Assembly: GCA_941918925.1 (NCBI GenBank)
Contig: OW799235.1
Location: 102,193,947 to 102,257,946, forward strand
DNA from: Phyto melanocephala
Lineage: Eukaryota; Arthropoda; Insecta; Diptera; Rhinophoridae
Direction: 5' to 3'
DNA length: 64,000 nt
The notes under the pieces are model-generated. The model did no database searches, was not told the origin of the DNA, and saw only the letters and a program-made list of their open reading frames with translations. The position numbers and the translations under genes are program-made. Positions 11,144 to 22,012 of this stretch are shown one piece after another. How positions within the stretch are numbered: position 1 is the stretch's first letter; every line of letters starts with the position of its first letter.

Positions 11144-12233
11144 TATTGAATTTGTCCAACGCTGAAACAAAGAGACATCAAATTAAATTGACCAAAAAAC
11201 TTGCCGTTAAAGTGTGACTCACAATTAACATCGAGCATTATGGTTGGATCGCCCTTTATTAAAAAGTCAAAAGATTAATTCACTTTCAAAATGAGCTAGC
11301 TCAACCCGGACCGCTTTGCTTGTCACCGCAAAGTTTTATGTTATTTTTACAAGTTCCGGTCCAGAAAAAAAGATCCTCAATTTGGAAGCAAATTTACAAC
11401 AATAAAAAAAAACATTTTAAAACGGAAATGTTGGTTCTGGATCGATGACAGCCCGTCCATAATGCTCGCTTGGTCATACATCTTCAATCGACAACATCCA
11501 GGCACATTGAGACTTACTGCACTACCTGTGGATATGACCATGATGAAGGTCAATGGGAATGAGGTGCAATTATGTATTTAGTGATTCAGAAAGGCTAGTT
11601 CGTAATGCACTCTTAAATTTAATGCTTTCGATCGTTGGACTCTGTACAACTGGTCTAAAACATATATCCGTCCCATTTTATTGCATCATACCTGGTTGAG
11701 TCCCCATTCCACACTGAGCATTTTACTTTACTTTACACGTGTAGCAGACTAACGTAGCCCCCTTCACATCGTGTTAAATGTTTAGTTTCCTTGACAATAT
11801 CGAGCACTCCAAACTTTTACTTAAATAAAATAATAACGCTCAAGCATAATAGATTTAAGTGTTACCGAGAAACTTCAACCACTGTGAGCCACTTGAATGA
11901 AATATATTTACTTCTTAGACTGCCGTCAATTAAGAGTGTTTTTTTTTTTTGTGAAAGCAACAAGCTTTTACATCAATAATAAAAATAAAATTGTCATAAA
12001 TTCAGTTTTTTTGTTCATTTCGTTACATTTTGTTGTATTTTTTATTCCTACATGTTTTTTATTCATTATAAATAATGTATTGATATGCACGAATGCAAAA
12101 GTTGTAAAATGTTTCCCTATAATTTACGTGATAAATGTTTGTATGTTTCAGTTATTTTTTTTTCGCCTTCCTCATTTCCTTTTACTACACGAGTGTACGA
12201 AATTGTATATGAAGTTGTGTGAACATACATAAA
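11144..12233. other. degenerate DNA, no supported gene
   Basis: Segment 11290-11780 is GC-richer than its surroundings and may be the eroded start of the Tc1-like element or another relic, but no family motif could be read in any frame. The hydrophobic open frames at 11800-12230 are low-complexity T-rich DNA. Confidence 0.35.
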
Positions 12234-12253
12234 TCTATATATATAAAAGTGAA

Positions 12254-12292
<39 letters not shown>

Positions 12293-13110
12293 GCTATAGA
12301 CTTCGAAACTGTAAAACCGATCGGGCTCAAACTTTGGTAAGTTGTTGTACACATACCGGGGTTTATGGATGAAAAAAAGTTGGCGGGGCCACGCCCATAA
12401 AAAATTAGTTATCAGTTTTAGCTACTTGCAATTGACCGATTTTTCTGAAACTTTGCACACATATCGAGCTGTCATGACTAAATAATTTCGTGATAAGAAA
12501 AGTGGGCGGGGCCACGCCCCTAAAAAAGTTTTAATTTTGAGGTACTTGCACTGGACCGATTTTTCTGAAACTTTGCACACATATTAAGCTGTCGTGACTT
12601 TATAATTTTTTGATTAAAAAAGTGGGCGGGGCCACGCCCATCAAAAAAGGCTATAATTTTGAGGTACTTGCACCAGACTGATTTTTCTGAAACTTTGCAC
12701 ACATATTGAGCTGTCATGACTAAATAATTTCGTGATTAGAAAAGTGGGCAGTGCCACGCCCATAAAAAAAAGGTATCATTTTGAAGTACTTGCACTGGAC
12801 CGATTATTCTGAAACTTTGCACACATATTGAGCTGTTATGACTTTACAATTTCGTGATAAGAAAAGTGGGCAGGGCCACGCCCATAAAAACAATTTTAAT
12901 TTTGAGGTACTTGCACTGGTCCGATTCTTCTGAAACTTTGCACACATATTGAGCTGTTATGTCTTTACAATTTCGTAACTAGAAAAGTGGGCAATGCCAC
13001 GCCCATAAAAAAATTATAATTTTTAGGTTTTTTCACTTGATATTCAATTAAAATTCAGAATTCATTTCGATTCATTAAGGGGCGTAGCAACGCGCGCCGG
13101 GTTTGGCTAG
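12234..13110 (+). mobile_element. Helitron-like element with six ~121-bp tandem units
   Basis: Begins A|TCTATATATATAAAAGTGAA and ends CGCGCGCCGGGTTTGGCTAG|T, the Helitron A/T insertion signature with a GC-rich palindromic word (GCGCGC) just before the 3' end. A (GT)n microsatellite at about 12259-12290 follows the 5' end. Then come six units whose GGGCGGGGCCACGCCCATAA core occurs at about 12389, 12512, 12632, 12754, 12876 and 12997 (spacing 120-123). Each unit also has GAAACTTTGCACACATATTG. It is non-coding. The copy at 43788-44154 has the same ends with two units. Confidence 0.85.
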
Positions 13111-13784
13111 TACACATATAAGTTACCAACAATAAACTGTATATATTTCTATTAAAATATGTTTTTTTTTTGTGTGTGTTATTAATGTGTGTTTGTATGC
13201 AAATGACGGCTGTCATAAGTGTATATTTTATACTAGCATGCATATGCACATGTGTATATTAAATAAAATACATGTAAATTACTGACTGACTGACTGACTA
13301 AATATACTTGTCACTTTAGTGTTTAAAAATGCATGAAAAAATGACACTTGTTTGTTAAGTTTCACATGAAAAGGCGCGAAAAATATATGAAAATTTTATT
13401 AGTTCGTTATGCATGTCACATGTATGAATGAAGGTGTTTGATTTTATTCAACTTCATTTTCAATCAACAAAATATGTATGTTGCATATGTACGTGTATGT
13501 GTGTTTGTAGCAATTAACACTTGTTGCTGCTCATAGATGCAACAATTATTTATTAAATTATAACAAATACTTTAAAAATTTGTAGTGGAAATTCATGTAA
13601 ATTCCATAATGAACACAAAGAAATTTGTATAAAATAATGTAAATCTGTTTTTTTCAGCCAACATTTTTATAGACTTAAATTTATTAAATAAAATATTGTT
13701 TTTAATGTTAAATAGTAAACAAAAATTTTAATATATTTTTAAACTGGAGGATGTTATTTGAAAACTTGAAAATTTGCTTTTGTG
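13111..13784. other. AT-rich DNA with CTGA microsatellite
   Basis: A (CTGA)4 tract lies at about 13283-13300. Nothing else is recognised. Confidence 0.45.
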
Positions 13785-15065
13785 TTAGGGCACTGCTACA
13801 CGTCACAATAAATATCGTGATATTTGGATCACGATCCATTTTAAAATATTGATGGATCACGAGTGTATGCTACATGTTCAATATTTATCGTGTCAGTATT
13901 TATGTCATTTTTGTGCTGTTCAGTTTGTTTATCAATGTCGCGCGAAAATCAAAAGAAAGCCGTTTAGCTATTTTCCTATTTTTTTCTATCACCATTATTT
14001 TTTACAGATACTTTAAAAATTAAAGGTTTACAGCCATTATGTCCCGGCATTCGATAAGCCAAGCTGTCGAAGATACTTGTGAAGCGTTAATATACGTCCT
14101 TAAATATTATATTAAAGTAATTAAAACGCAACTTTTGTTTTTATAATTTTTAAGTTTTATTAATAATTTTAGGCGTTAAACATGTTTTTATTCACCGTGA
14201 ATGCTCAGTATGTAAACTGCTCTGGTCTTTGGATTGAAACACATAAACATATTCCGGTGAAGGTGTGGAAGCGAAAAAGTTTATCTCTGTTGATACGGTC
14301 AATTGCGGACAACCCAACAGAAATATTAATATGCATATGACTGATTAAAAAAATAAAGTTGATATTTATTATTGCACTTACCACATGAACAGGCTTTTCG
14401 GTTTTTTGTAAAAATTGCAGAGCTTTAAAAGTCAATGATTTTTGGGTATATACTTTATCCGCACCAGCACCGGAACGTTTTGAATCGGTAATTCGTTTAA
14501 GCTCCTTTCTGTAGTTTGACCTCAACGAGTTTATTTTCTTTCGAACATCGTCGACGGTAGCAGTGGGCTTGAGTTTTTAAAAAACCTTTAATAATTTCTC
14601 CAGTGCAGTTGCTATTTTTATTTGGTCGCAATAAGCTCTAGCCTTAGCCGACGAGTCCCACAATTGCGGCAATGCCTCCAAATTGAAAATGAAATCTTTT
14701 AAAATATTTTTTTCACTGGTCAATTCCGATTCAATCGGCAGAACCCACTCGCTTTCGCTGTCTTCTGCCATTACCCTTTATTACAATAAACTTAACACAA
14801 ATTATGTCATTTGTTTTACTTTTCATTTGTTTAATTTTTTCCACTGTGTATTTTATTTTGTTTCTTTTATTTGCCACTTTTTTCTGACGTATCATGATTT
14901 AACACGTTCAATATTTATCACGCGATTCGCGATCCGCGATCTGGATTTCATATTTTAGGCCATTCTGCGATATGGATCGCGATCCATCAATATTGCTACA
15001 CGTTCAATAAATATCGTGATACCAGAAATGTCACGATATATATTGAACGTGTAGCAGTGCCCTAA
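13785..15065. mobile_element. long-TIR DNA transposon carrying a MADF-domain gene remnant (PIF/Harbinger-like)
   Basis: Left end TTAGGGCACTGCTACACGT and right end, as complement, TTAGGGCACTGCTACACGTT. The inverted similarity extends about 100 bp and contains short palindromes (ATCACGATCC, GGATCGCGATCC, ACGATATTTATTG-like) that look like transposase binding sites. The TTA/TAA at the borders would fit the 3-bp TTA target of PIF/Harbinger elements. The interior gene encodes a MADF/Myb-like DNA-binding protein, as the second gene of such elements often does. No DDE transposase is present, so this 1,281-bp copy is non-autonomous. The superfamily assignment is inference. Confidence 0.75.
14205..14771 (-). 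pseudogene. MADF/Myb-SANT-like DNA-binding protein remnant, two exons, one stop
   Basis: The minus-strand frame starts at ATG 14769-14771 (MAEDSESEWVLPIESE) and reads FIFNLEALPQLWDSSAKARA, the N-terminal helix of a MADF domain with its LPxLWDSS signature. One in-frame TAA at about 14577 interrupts it. The same frame then continues with KKINSLRSNYRKELKRITDS and KRSGAGADKVYTQKS, the typical MADF C-terminal half. A GTAAGT donor lies at 14376-14381 directly after EKPVHV, and an acceptor (ttaatcag) ends at 14341, giving a second small exon to about 14205. Proteins of this kind accompany PIF/Harbinger transposases as DNA-binding partners. The stop means this copy is inactive unless it is a sequencing error. 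Confidence 0.75.
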
Positions 15066-15359
15066 TAATTATTCAAATTCGTCCCTTTTTTTAATTTTTA
15101 ATTATTAATCAATTCCTTTTTTTCTATTTTTTTTGAAATTATAATCAAGGCATATTCATAAGGTATATGAATCGCGGCAACAAACATAACAATTAAAAAA
15201 CACATGCATTTTGTTTTTGTATTAATGTCTGCATATGTCACAAAATTTTTTTTATTTTATTCTTTAATTTCAATAATTAATTGAATAATTAATTTGCCTT
15301 GATTTAAAAAAAATGACAAACTATTTAGATTAAATATAGTATCCTTGTTGAAACGTAGC

Positions 15360-15780
15360 ATCACCACACATACTCGCCTTCAAAAGAAGACGCTAGTTGG
15401 ATAAGATTGATTGCAGGACAAACAGCATTTATGTTGTTTAAAAGATTTTTGACAAATTCATTTTGTGGAATAAATTCGGTATCTATAAAGATCTCTCCCA
15501 GCAATTTATCACTTCCGCTGGTATTTCACTTAATCTTAATTAGGACTTCCATATGTTCGTCAATCCCATTTGACTAGGAATAATATGAGGTAGTTTGTAG
15601 GCGATCAATGACAAGAATTCTTGATAATGCATTATAAAGTGTTGACCTGAATTGAGAACCTTGATCGGTGGAAATTCAATTTCAAATTTCAAATTAAGAA
15701 ATCCTTAATTAGAGCCAATGCAATCGTTTCCTAGTGTGTTTGGTCACCCTCGAATATTGACATAAAATGCCAGTTTTTGC
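15360..15780 (-). pseudogene. Ty3/gypsy-type integrase relic
   Basis: On the minus strand one frame reads ISTDQGSQFRSTLYNALSRI, containing the second catalytic Asp block (TDQGSQF), followed by RLQTTSYYS, a stop, and SNGIDEHMEV, which holds the catalytic Glu position. A later piece ends near 15360 with FVKNLLNNINAVCP. This is the integrase core of an LTR retrotransposon, old and broken by stops and frame changes. Upstream domains are missing; the DINE-like copy at 15.9-16.6 kb lies immediately on the 5' side of the relic. Whether the solo LTRs at 19.5 and 37.1 kb belong to the same family cannot be told. Confidence 0.75.
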
Positions 15781-15930
15781 AAAAGTTGCAAAATCTGAGG
15801 CCAAAAAATATTTCTCAAACTGAATTCAAAGTGATTTTAATATTTAATACCCGTATGAGTTTTGTTGTCAAAATTATCGCTACAGTATCTAGGGGGCAAA
15901 TACTTTGCTCTAAAGGAAAGAAAAAATTAA

Positions 15931-16640
15931 ACAAGTAAGAGCGCTATATTCGGCCGTGCCGAATCTTATATACCCGTCACAACGTGTAGTCATGCAATAA
16001 CAGTAGTTTGTATCACCATTCATCCGATATGAAATACGTACATACATATAAAAACATACATATATAGAAACATCCCATTGTAAAATTATAAATTACACGT
16101 ATGTATGTTAAAAAAACAAAAAAAAAAATTTTTTTAAAAATTAAAAAAAAAAAATTATTATATATATAATCAATATAAAACAAAAAAAAAATTTAAAAAA
16201 AAAATAAAAAAAATTTTTTTTTGGCTCAGCTGGGACTCGATGCCACGTTTTCTCTAACCAGTATACACGTTTGTATGTATGTATGTTGTTGTTGTAATGT
16301 TGTTTTTGTGAAAAAAAATCGAGGTGGTCGTTGGTTTTTGCTCATATCTCAGTTGTTTATGTACCGATGTTTCTGGTTTTCAATACTGATCTACTCCCGA
16401 ATATTTCTGATATTTTAATACTTTACCCGGGTCCAACCTATGTCGGGGGGCTTCAAAAAGTTGATTTCAACATACACACGGACAGACGGACAGACCGAGA
16501 GACTGACAGAGCTTAATCGACTCCCCTATTCATAAGCTTTCAGAAAATATATACTTTATAGGGTCGGAAATGAAAATTGTAGAAATTTCACACGGAATGA
16601 CAAACCTATATATACCCTTTTTCACTGTGTGAAGGGTATA
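15931..16640 (+). mobile_element. DINE-1/mini-me-like element, copy B (complete)
   Basis: Starts ACAAGTAAGAGCGCTATATTC, has the hairpin-prone CGGCCGTGCCG and TTATATACCCGTCACAACG blocks, the ATCACCATTCATC block, about 130 bp of A/T homopolymers, GGCTCAGCTGG, GTATG/GTTGTT repeats, a (GTCY)n tract (acggacagacggacagaccg at 16477), and ends with TATACCCTTTTTCACTGTGT followed by GAAGGGTATA, a perfect 3' hairpin. Subterminal inverted repeats plus a 3' hairpin and microsatellite core are the features of DINE-1-type Helentrons. It encodes no protein. Confidence 0.75.
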
Positions 16641-16840
16641 AAAGGGCGACCCAAAACTAGAATCAAGTACAAATTTTCTACTCGGCTGTACCAAATCTGA
16701 TTCTGTCCTTCAGCATCATATATGTTGAAGAAGACAAAGCCATAACTATTATATTTGACCCATTTATCCGCCATTTTATTTCGGATGTCATCTTGGATTT
16801 TAATTTTTAAATAGTTATCTGTGTTAAACTGCCCTTTCAT
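16641..16840 (-). pseudogene. unidentified protein fragment
   Basis: A minus-strand frame starting at 16840 reads MKGQFNTDNYLKIKIQDDIR and NKMADKWVKYNSYGFVFFNI without a stop until it enters copy B. The composition is protein-like (alternating charged and aromatic residues) and it lies on the same strand as the integrase relic on the other side of copy B. It may therefore be another part of the same retrotransposon, or an unrelated fragment. I do not recognise the family. Confidence 0.3.
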
Positions 16841-16988
16841 TTTATACCAATATAAAAGGGGCCGAAGTGGTTACATTCTCAATTACTAGATTTAATGCAT
16901 GTTTAAATGCCACTTTGTGTGGTTGGATCTCATGAATTTTAAAATTGTTCACAATATAATTATATTCTTTACGACCTTATAATGTTTA

Positions 16989-17394
16989 AATAATTATTTT
17001 CTTGTTATCAACAGGCTCTAGGTCCAAAAAACAATTTAATTCTAATATTTAAATAAAAATTATTTATTTTTTATTAAATATTATTTTAAAAAATTGTTTT
17101 CATATATTTTTATTAATTTTGTTCAATATTTCGAGCCCCTTCGGTGCTCTTCTTCAGGAACAAGATTTTAGTAAAGCTGTCGTCTGTCCACAGATAGAAT
17201 GTAAAGCTTTACTAAAATCTTGTTCCTGAAGAAGAGCACCGAAGGGGCTCGAAATATTGAACAAAATTAATAAAAATATATGAAAACAATTTTTTAAAAT
17301 AATATTTAATAAAAAATAAATAATTTTTATTTAAATATTAGAATTAAATTGTTTTTTGGACCTAGAGCCTGTTGATAACAAGAAAATAATTATT
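16989..17394. repeat. perfect ~190-bp-arm palindrome containing inverted Penelope-like hammerhead motifs
   Basis: Two arms of about 190 bp, identical as complements as far as I can read, flank a ~26-bp spacer (about 17179-17204). Each arm carries the segment CCTGAAGAAGAGCACCGAAG followed by GGGCTCGAAATATTG (right arm 17225-17259; left arm 17124-17158 on the minus strand). This has the layout of the hammerhead ribozyme motif known in Penelope-like retroelement ends: a CTGANGA-type core (here CTGAAGA), a stem II (GAGC...GCTC with CC/GG closing a GAA loop) and a GAAA core. Tail-to-tail inverted copies are common for Penelope-like pseudo-LTRs. The altered core base suggests reduced or absent cleavage. 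No reverse transcriptase is present. Confidence 0.8.
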
Positions 17395-17499
17395 GTTCAC
17401 AATATTTTATATTTTTCTAGTCAATTCCTTTTATTTGGTATCTTCTCTTTGTTATATAGATGCTGAAAAAATCAATTTTTGTTTGTAAATTTAAGGAAA

Positions 17500-18035
17500 A
17501 TCACTGAAGTTGTTGTGTTTTTGTGCTCATATCTCAGTTAGTTTCCAACTGGTTTGGAAGTTTTGCTAAGCAATAATTTTTGGGGCTACTACTTGTATTT
17601 GGGTATGGAGTTTTTTGAATCAGTAGATTAAGTAACTTAATATATTTAATAGAGATATATTTTTATCAAAATTTTTTTGCCTATAACTTTGTCGATTAGT
17701 AAACGGTAAGTTTTTAAATATTTTACTTATAATGCGAGATGAATATGTGTTTATTTGCTTATGTTTGAGAAATCTATGAGGTGACTGTGCTGGATTTAAA
17801 TAGTGATTAATTTAGGTATATTTCCAAAAGATTGAAAAATTTAAAGATTGAAGATCTGTGCAACATCTGGGACTCTTAAAAGTTGATTCAGCCAACGCAG
17901 TAACAGATGGACAGACGGACATTACTAAATCGACTGCCGTAGTTATAAGTTTTCAGATCTATAGATTTTTGATGGGGTCGGAAATAAATATTGTAGAAAC
18001 TTTACGTGGAATAACAAACCTATATAGCGTTGGTC
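17500..18035 (+). mobile_element. DINE-1/mini-me-like element, diverged copy L
   Basis: Carries eroded family blocks in order: a TGTGCTCATATCTCAG block (17522), AAGATCTGTGCAACATCTGG, a (GTCY)n-type tract (cagatggacagacggac), AAGTTTTCAG, GGGGTCGGAAATAAATATTG, and ACGTGGAATAACAAACCTATATA. Both family ends are missing. It belongs with the copy F/G subfamily rather than with B/C/E. Confidence 0.55.
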
Positions 18036-18606
18036 ACAGGTCGAAAGTACTTAACGCAAACAATTGTGACTTTACAGGATTGGCTTTTCCTGTAAACGTA
18101 ACAGAAACTGTATTATCATTAAGTAATTTCTTTTCTAAAGTGGTTTGTAAAATAAATTATTTATAGTAGTACAGCATAGAGTCTAAGGATATTTGTGTGA
18201 AATGTGTTGGAATCACGTCAAAACTAAATTTCGTAAAAAATAGAAGTTAAGGCCTTTCCGCTTGTGATTGGTATATTTCACCGCAAAAGTTAATAATATT
18301 TTATGGGTAAATACTTGAACGGTGGTCAATGGCATTTAAAATAAAATGCTGGCCTTCTCCAGATAAAAGCCTTCGTAAAGTTATTATTTGATTATGAGGC
18401 TGTATATGTATGAACTCATTTTGATTCCTAAATAAGCTGATTATGTTTGCAATAGATGCTAAGTGTACTGAACTAACCCGTTTACCATAAAGCTTATATG
18501 AAAATACTAGGATTGTATTTTTTATTGTCTTATTAATAAATAGGAAAAATATTCAATTGATATAAATTGCATTTTCTTTTTATATATATTTTCAGCAGTG
18601 TGTAAA

Positions 18607-19068
18607 AGAGCCCATACACAACACCATAATAGTTGTGCACTCAAGTGATTGTGCAATTAAGCTTTAAGCACACAATACACCAGCATGATGGTACAAAATT
18701 AATTTTGTACCCAAAAATTGTGTGGAAAAGCCTGTAATGAATAACAAAAAAATTTGTGTTGCACTTATTATTGCTATTATCCTAAAACAAAAACGCAAAA
18801 AAAACGTGTTTAGATGAAGAAATGAGTATGAATTTGCATTCATATTTAAAATGTTGTATTTTTTTATGTTTATGCCTTGACGATTTAACCTTTATGAGCT
18901 AACTTTACAATACACGACTAAATCATGCTGGTACAATCAAAAAAATATCAAACAATTTTTGATAAAGCACCATCAGCTGGTACAATCTCACCCAAAACCT
19001 CATACACGGCCAATTAGCTGGCACAATCACTTGATTGCACAATTATTATGGTGTTGTGTATTGGCCCT
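18607..19068. mobile_element. ~460-bp MITE with ~50-bp TIRs
   Basis: Left end GAGCCCATACACAACACCAT; right end, as complement, AGGGCCAATACACAACACCA. The inverted similarity continues through AAGTGATTGTGC. Internal copies of GCTGGTACAATC-like words occur near 18920, 18975 and 19020. It is non-coding. No clear target duplication is visible, so the superfamily is unassigned. Confidence 0.75.
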
Positions 19069-19456
19069 ATAAGCAAATGCATGATAGGGAAGAAACGGAT
19101 TTTTTTTAATGACAAAATGAAGATCTAAGTACGAATTGGGGTACTTTTAAAATATTTAAGTCTTGTATTTTGCAAGCGCTCTTCTAACCACCTAAGCAGT
19201 AAAGTTATATCTCATTAAGTACTTATCAGTAGTTTAGTAGTTTTTTTTTAAATGCCATTTTATATTGTTACAGATTTATTTTTTAATAGCTTAATTTAAA
19301 TTATAATTTATTTTAGATGTAGTAGTTTAAGTAACTGTAGTTGTATTTGTATTAGTTTATTTTGCTGGTTGTTCGAATATGATGTTTGTTGTTATGTGTA
19401 GCACACTTTTAGGCACTTATATTATTCGTGCATATTACTTAACGTCTTAATTTAAA

Positions 19457-19794
19457 TGTAACGGTTTTCGAATGTACTAGAATGTACATACGAGAACTTT
19501 GTCGAATGTTACCGAACACCACTATGTTACTATAAATAGCCGAACAACACAGCTAACATAATCAGTATTACAATAGGGCTTGTAAAGTGTGTATTAAAGT
19601 GAGTTTGATAATAAAAGTGTATAACTATAAGTGTAATAAGTAAAGTGATATAAAAACAATATCTGAGTGTATTTAAATAAATAAAGTGCTCTTAATTTTA
19701 TAACGAATTTCAACTGCTTTTTAATTGCAATAAAAGAACTCAAAGTTTATTTAAAGGAAATAATCCAACATTTATAAAAGGTATAAACGTAACA
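19457..19794 (+). mobile_element. solo LTR, copy 1
   Basis: A 338-bp segment starts TGTAACGG and ends AACGTAACA (TG...CA) and shares its full length with 37149-37500. Inside are a TATA-like TATAAATAG at about 19531 and AATAAA signals near 19676, placed as U3/R signals should be. No internal retroelement sequence adjoins it, so it is a recombined solo LTR. A clean target-site duplication is not visible. Family unknown; TG...CA LTRs of this size fit Ty3/gypsy or BEL types. Confidence 0.7.
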
Positions 19795-21332
19795 ATATTT
19801 TGGAATAATGCGTTTTAGCCCTTAGATCGAACCATATGATATAATTTTGTATCAGTTTTTATTATTGTTTGAAGGCAAATATGTAAAAACTTCATTGACA
19901 TATCTATAAATATTTCCCAAAATAAAGTTAATTTTCTATTTATATGAAAGTCAAATAGTTTATTTTTTAAAATTCTGAGTGTGGTGGGGAGGGGGGTCAT
20001 TCTACCACCCAGAGTGATCTAGTTACTCCAATGGCAAACTTATCACAACCTTTTGGGGTTTGAAGAAGGAATTTAACACTTCATTATTGCCAAAACCTCA
20101 GAAAAAATTTCGACAAAAAAAATACTCATCTTAGATGATAGTTTACGGCACAATGGTCAAGTTAAAATAAAAGTAGACTCTTTACACGAAGAACTTATAC
20201 CTTAATTGTGTTTGTGTTAATTGTGACTGCAACCTGTTACCAAACTGTACAAAAAACACAACATTTTAGATTCATAAAAAAAATATATATATTTTGAAAA
20301 CACTCTGTTACGCTCCATTACAATTATAACAGACGTTTATTTTCAGAAGTAAAATACACTTTTTTAGGCCTTTATTAAAAACTTCATAATATATGGTCCC
20401 AAAGGTATATTAAATTATAAAAACAAAATAAACAGTTGAAGAAAGGTTAATGTTTGAGCAAGTTATAAAAAAATATTTATTATATTTTTATTTTGACATC
20501 AAAGTTTACGTCACATACACCCCCCACATACAATGCCAACATGTATTAGAGTAAGAGTATAAGTATATTTGCTTTATAAGCAGCAAAACATATTACTACC
20601 TTCTTTGCAAATTGCTTTCAACAACAGAGGGATTTACAAAAATAGCATTAAGTTTTTCGATATGATATAAAAGCATTTAAAGGTTTTTTTTTCTTTTCTG
20701 CAAAAAAAATTTCATATTTTCTAGCATCAAAACAAAACAAATAGAATATAAACTAAATGGCATAGAGCGATAATATTTCACAAATATATTTTTTGGGTAA
20801 AAAAGTCTGTTAAATTTTACCAAATATTTTTTAAATCTTTGTATCGACAAAAGCGTTATCAATTAAATGTACGAAAATTTATTTTGAAAACATTTTTTTT
20901 CGATCTATTTGGAAGCTAAAACCTCATGCATCCGATACAAATTGATATACGATACTGAAATTTCGTATAATTGAGGTTTTTTTACAATATTGTCTTAATG
21001 GCAGGAAGAAAAAGTGATATGCTTTTCCTTAATCCCACCTCCCATATAAAGCTGTTTTTTCATTCATATAGTTTTTATGGCTAACAAAATGGTAAGAATG
21101 AAGGATTATATATCTAAGGTGAATTCGGAAATTTCTTTGGAACAGAGAGTTCAGCACCAACCTCCAATACTCTGCATATTCTACTATTTATATGAATACA
21201 TTTAGTTTTTTTATATTTTTAAAGGTTTTTGTTATGGTATATTTCTAGACCAAGAGAACTTCCGATAGGAGTAACTGTAACATTAGCTGTCATAATAGAA
21301 AAATGTTTTAGCGTTTTTCTTCTCAAGTCACC
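19795..21332. other. AT-rich DNA, nothing recognised
   Basis: No supported coding or repeat feature on either strand. Confidence 0.45.
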
Positions 21333-21903
21333 ATGCAAAGACTTACACCACAACAATGCTTACAAGTCGTGCAACTTATTTTCAAAATTCATGCTTTATT
21401 CGTCATACTTATAAAACACTTCGTCATATTAACGGTGCACATAATCATCCATTAGTATTAAACATGCAATCGGTGTATGACCACTTATCCAAATGGAACC
21501 TTTACCGTGTGCATAGAAGAAACCGTTACAGCCGTATACGCAAGTATAAGAGACGGCTCAAATTTCGCTCTAGCGATTTATGCGTTTTTTATTGCCTATG
21601 TGATTACAAATCGTTAAGAGGAGAAATATGGTTCCAACATGTATGGCAACATGCCAGACATGTAAATTGGCCACCTAGTTCGACTGATTTGATACCTTTG
21701 AAGTACTTGTTATGGAGGGAGTAAAATATCTGTTGTCTGACAAATTAGCAATGATTGCTCATTTAGCAAGCAACATTCGATGTATTGTTAACGTAATAAG
21801 GCGAGATATGGTTCAAAAAGTATTGCAAAGTTGGACCCCCAGGATGGTATTCGTGATGGGCAGTCGCGGACGCCATATGCGAGGAATTTTTTTTTTATAT
21901 TAA
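21333..21903 (+). pseudogene. Tc1-like transposase relic with catalytic core deleted (copy 2)
   Basis: Starts MQRLTPQQCLQVVQLIFKIH, the N-terminal helix-turn-helix, then shifts frame to FIRHTYKTLRHINGAHNHPL. The region with the first two catalytic Asp residues is largely missing: WFQHVWQHARHVNWPPSSTD follows, joining the ...WFQ block almost directly to the ...NWPPRS.DLTPL block. A second frame change near 21712 gives LLSDKLAMIAHLASNIRCIV and KVLQSWTPRMVFVMGSRGRH, the conserved C-terminus. It ends at 21903. Same superfamily as the relics at 10.1 and 22.0 kb but a different copy and strand. Confidence 0.75.
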
Positions 21904-22012
21904 CTTCCATATAATTTTTGAGCCAATTTAGCCAACAGTTTGATCATTCCATTAAATTTATTGCGTTTTATTTATAGGAAAACTTCTGTTCCCTTATGTG
22001 TGTCAACTTAGT

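Noticed and set aside
12259..12290. (GT)n tract as a possible regulatory Z-DNA site
   Set aside because: It is part of the Helitron-like element's 5' region and is also present, shorter, in the 43.8-kb copy.
12376..13020. Regularly spaced repeats suggesting a CRISPR-like array
   Set aside because: Units are contiguous and similar over their full length, with no unique spacers, and the genome is a fly.
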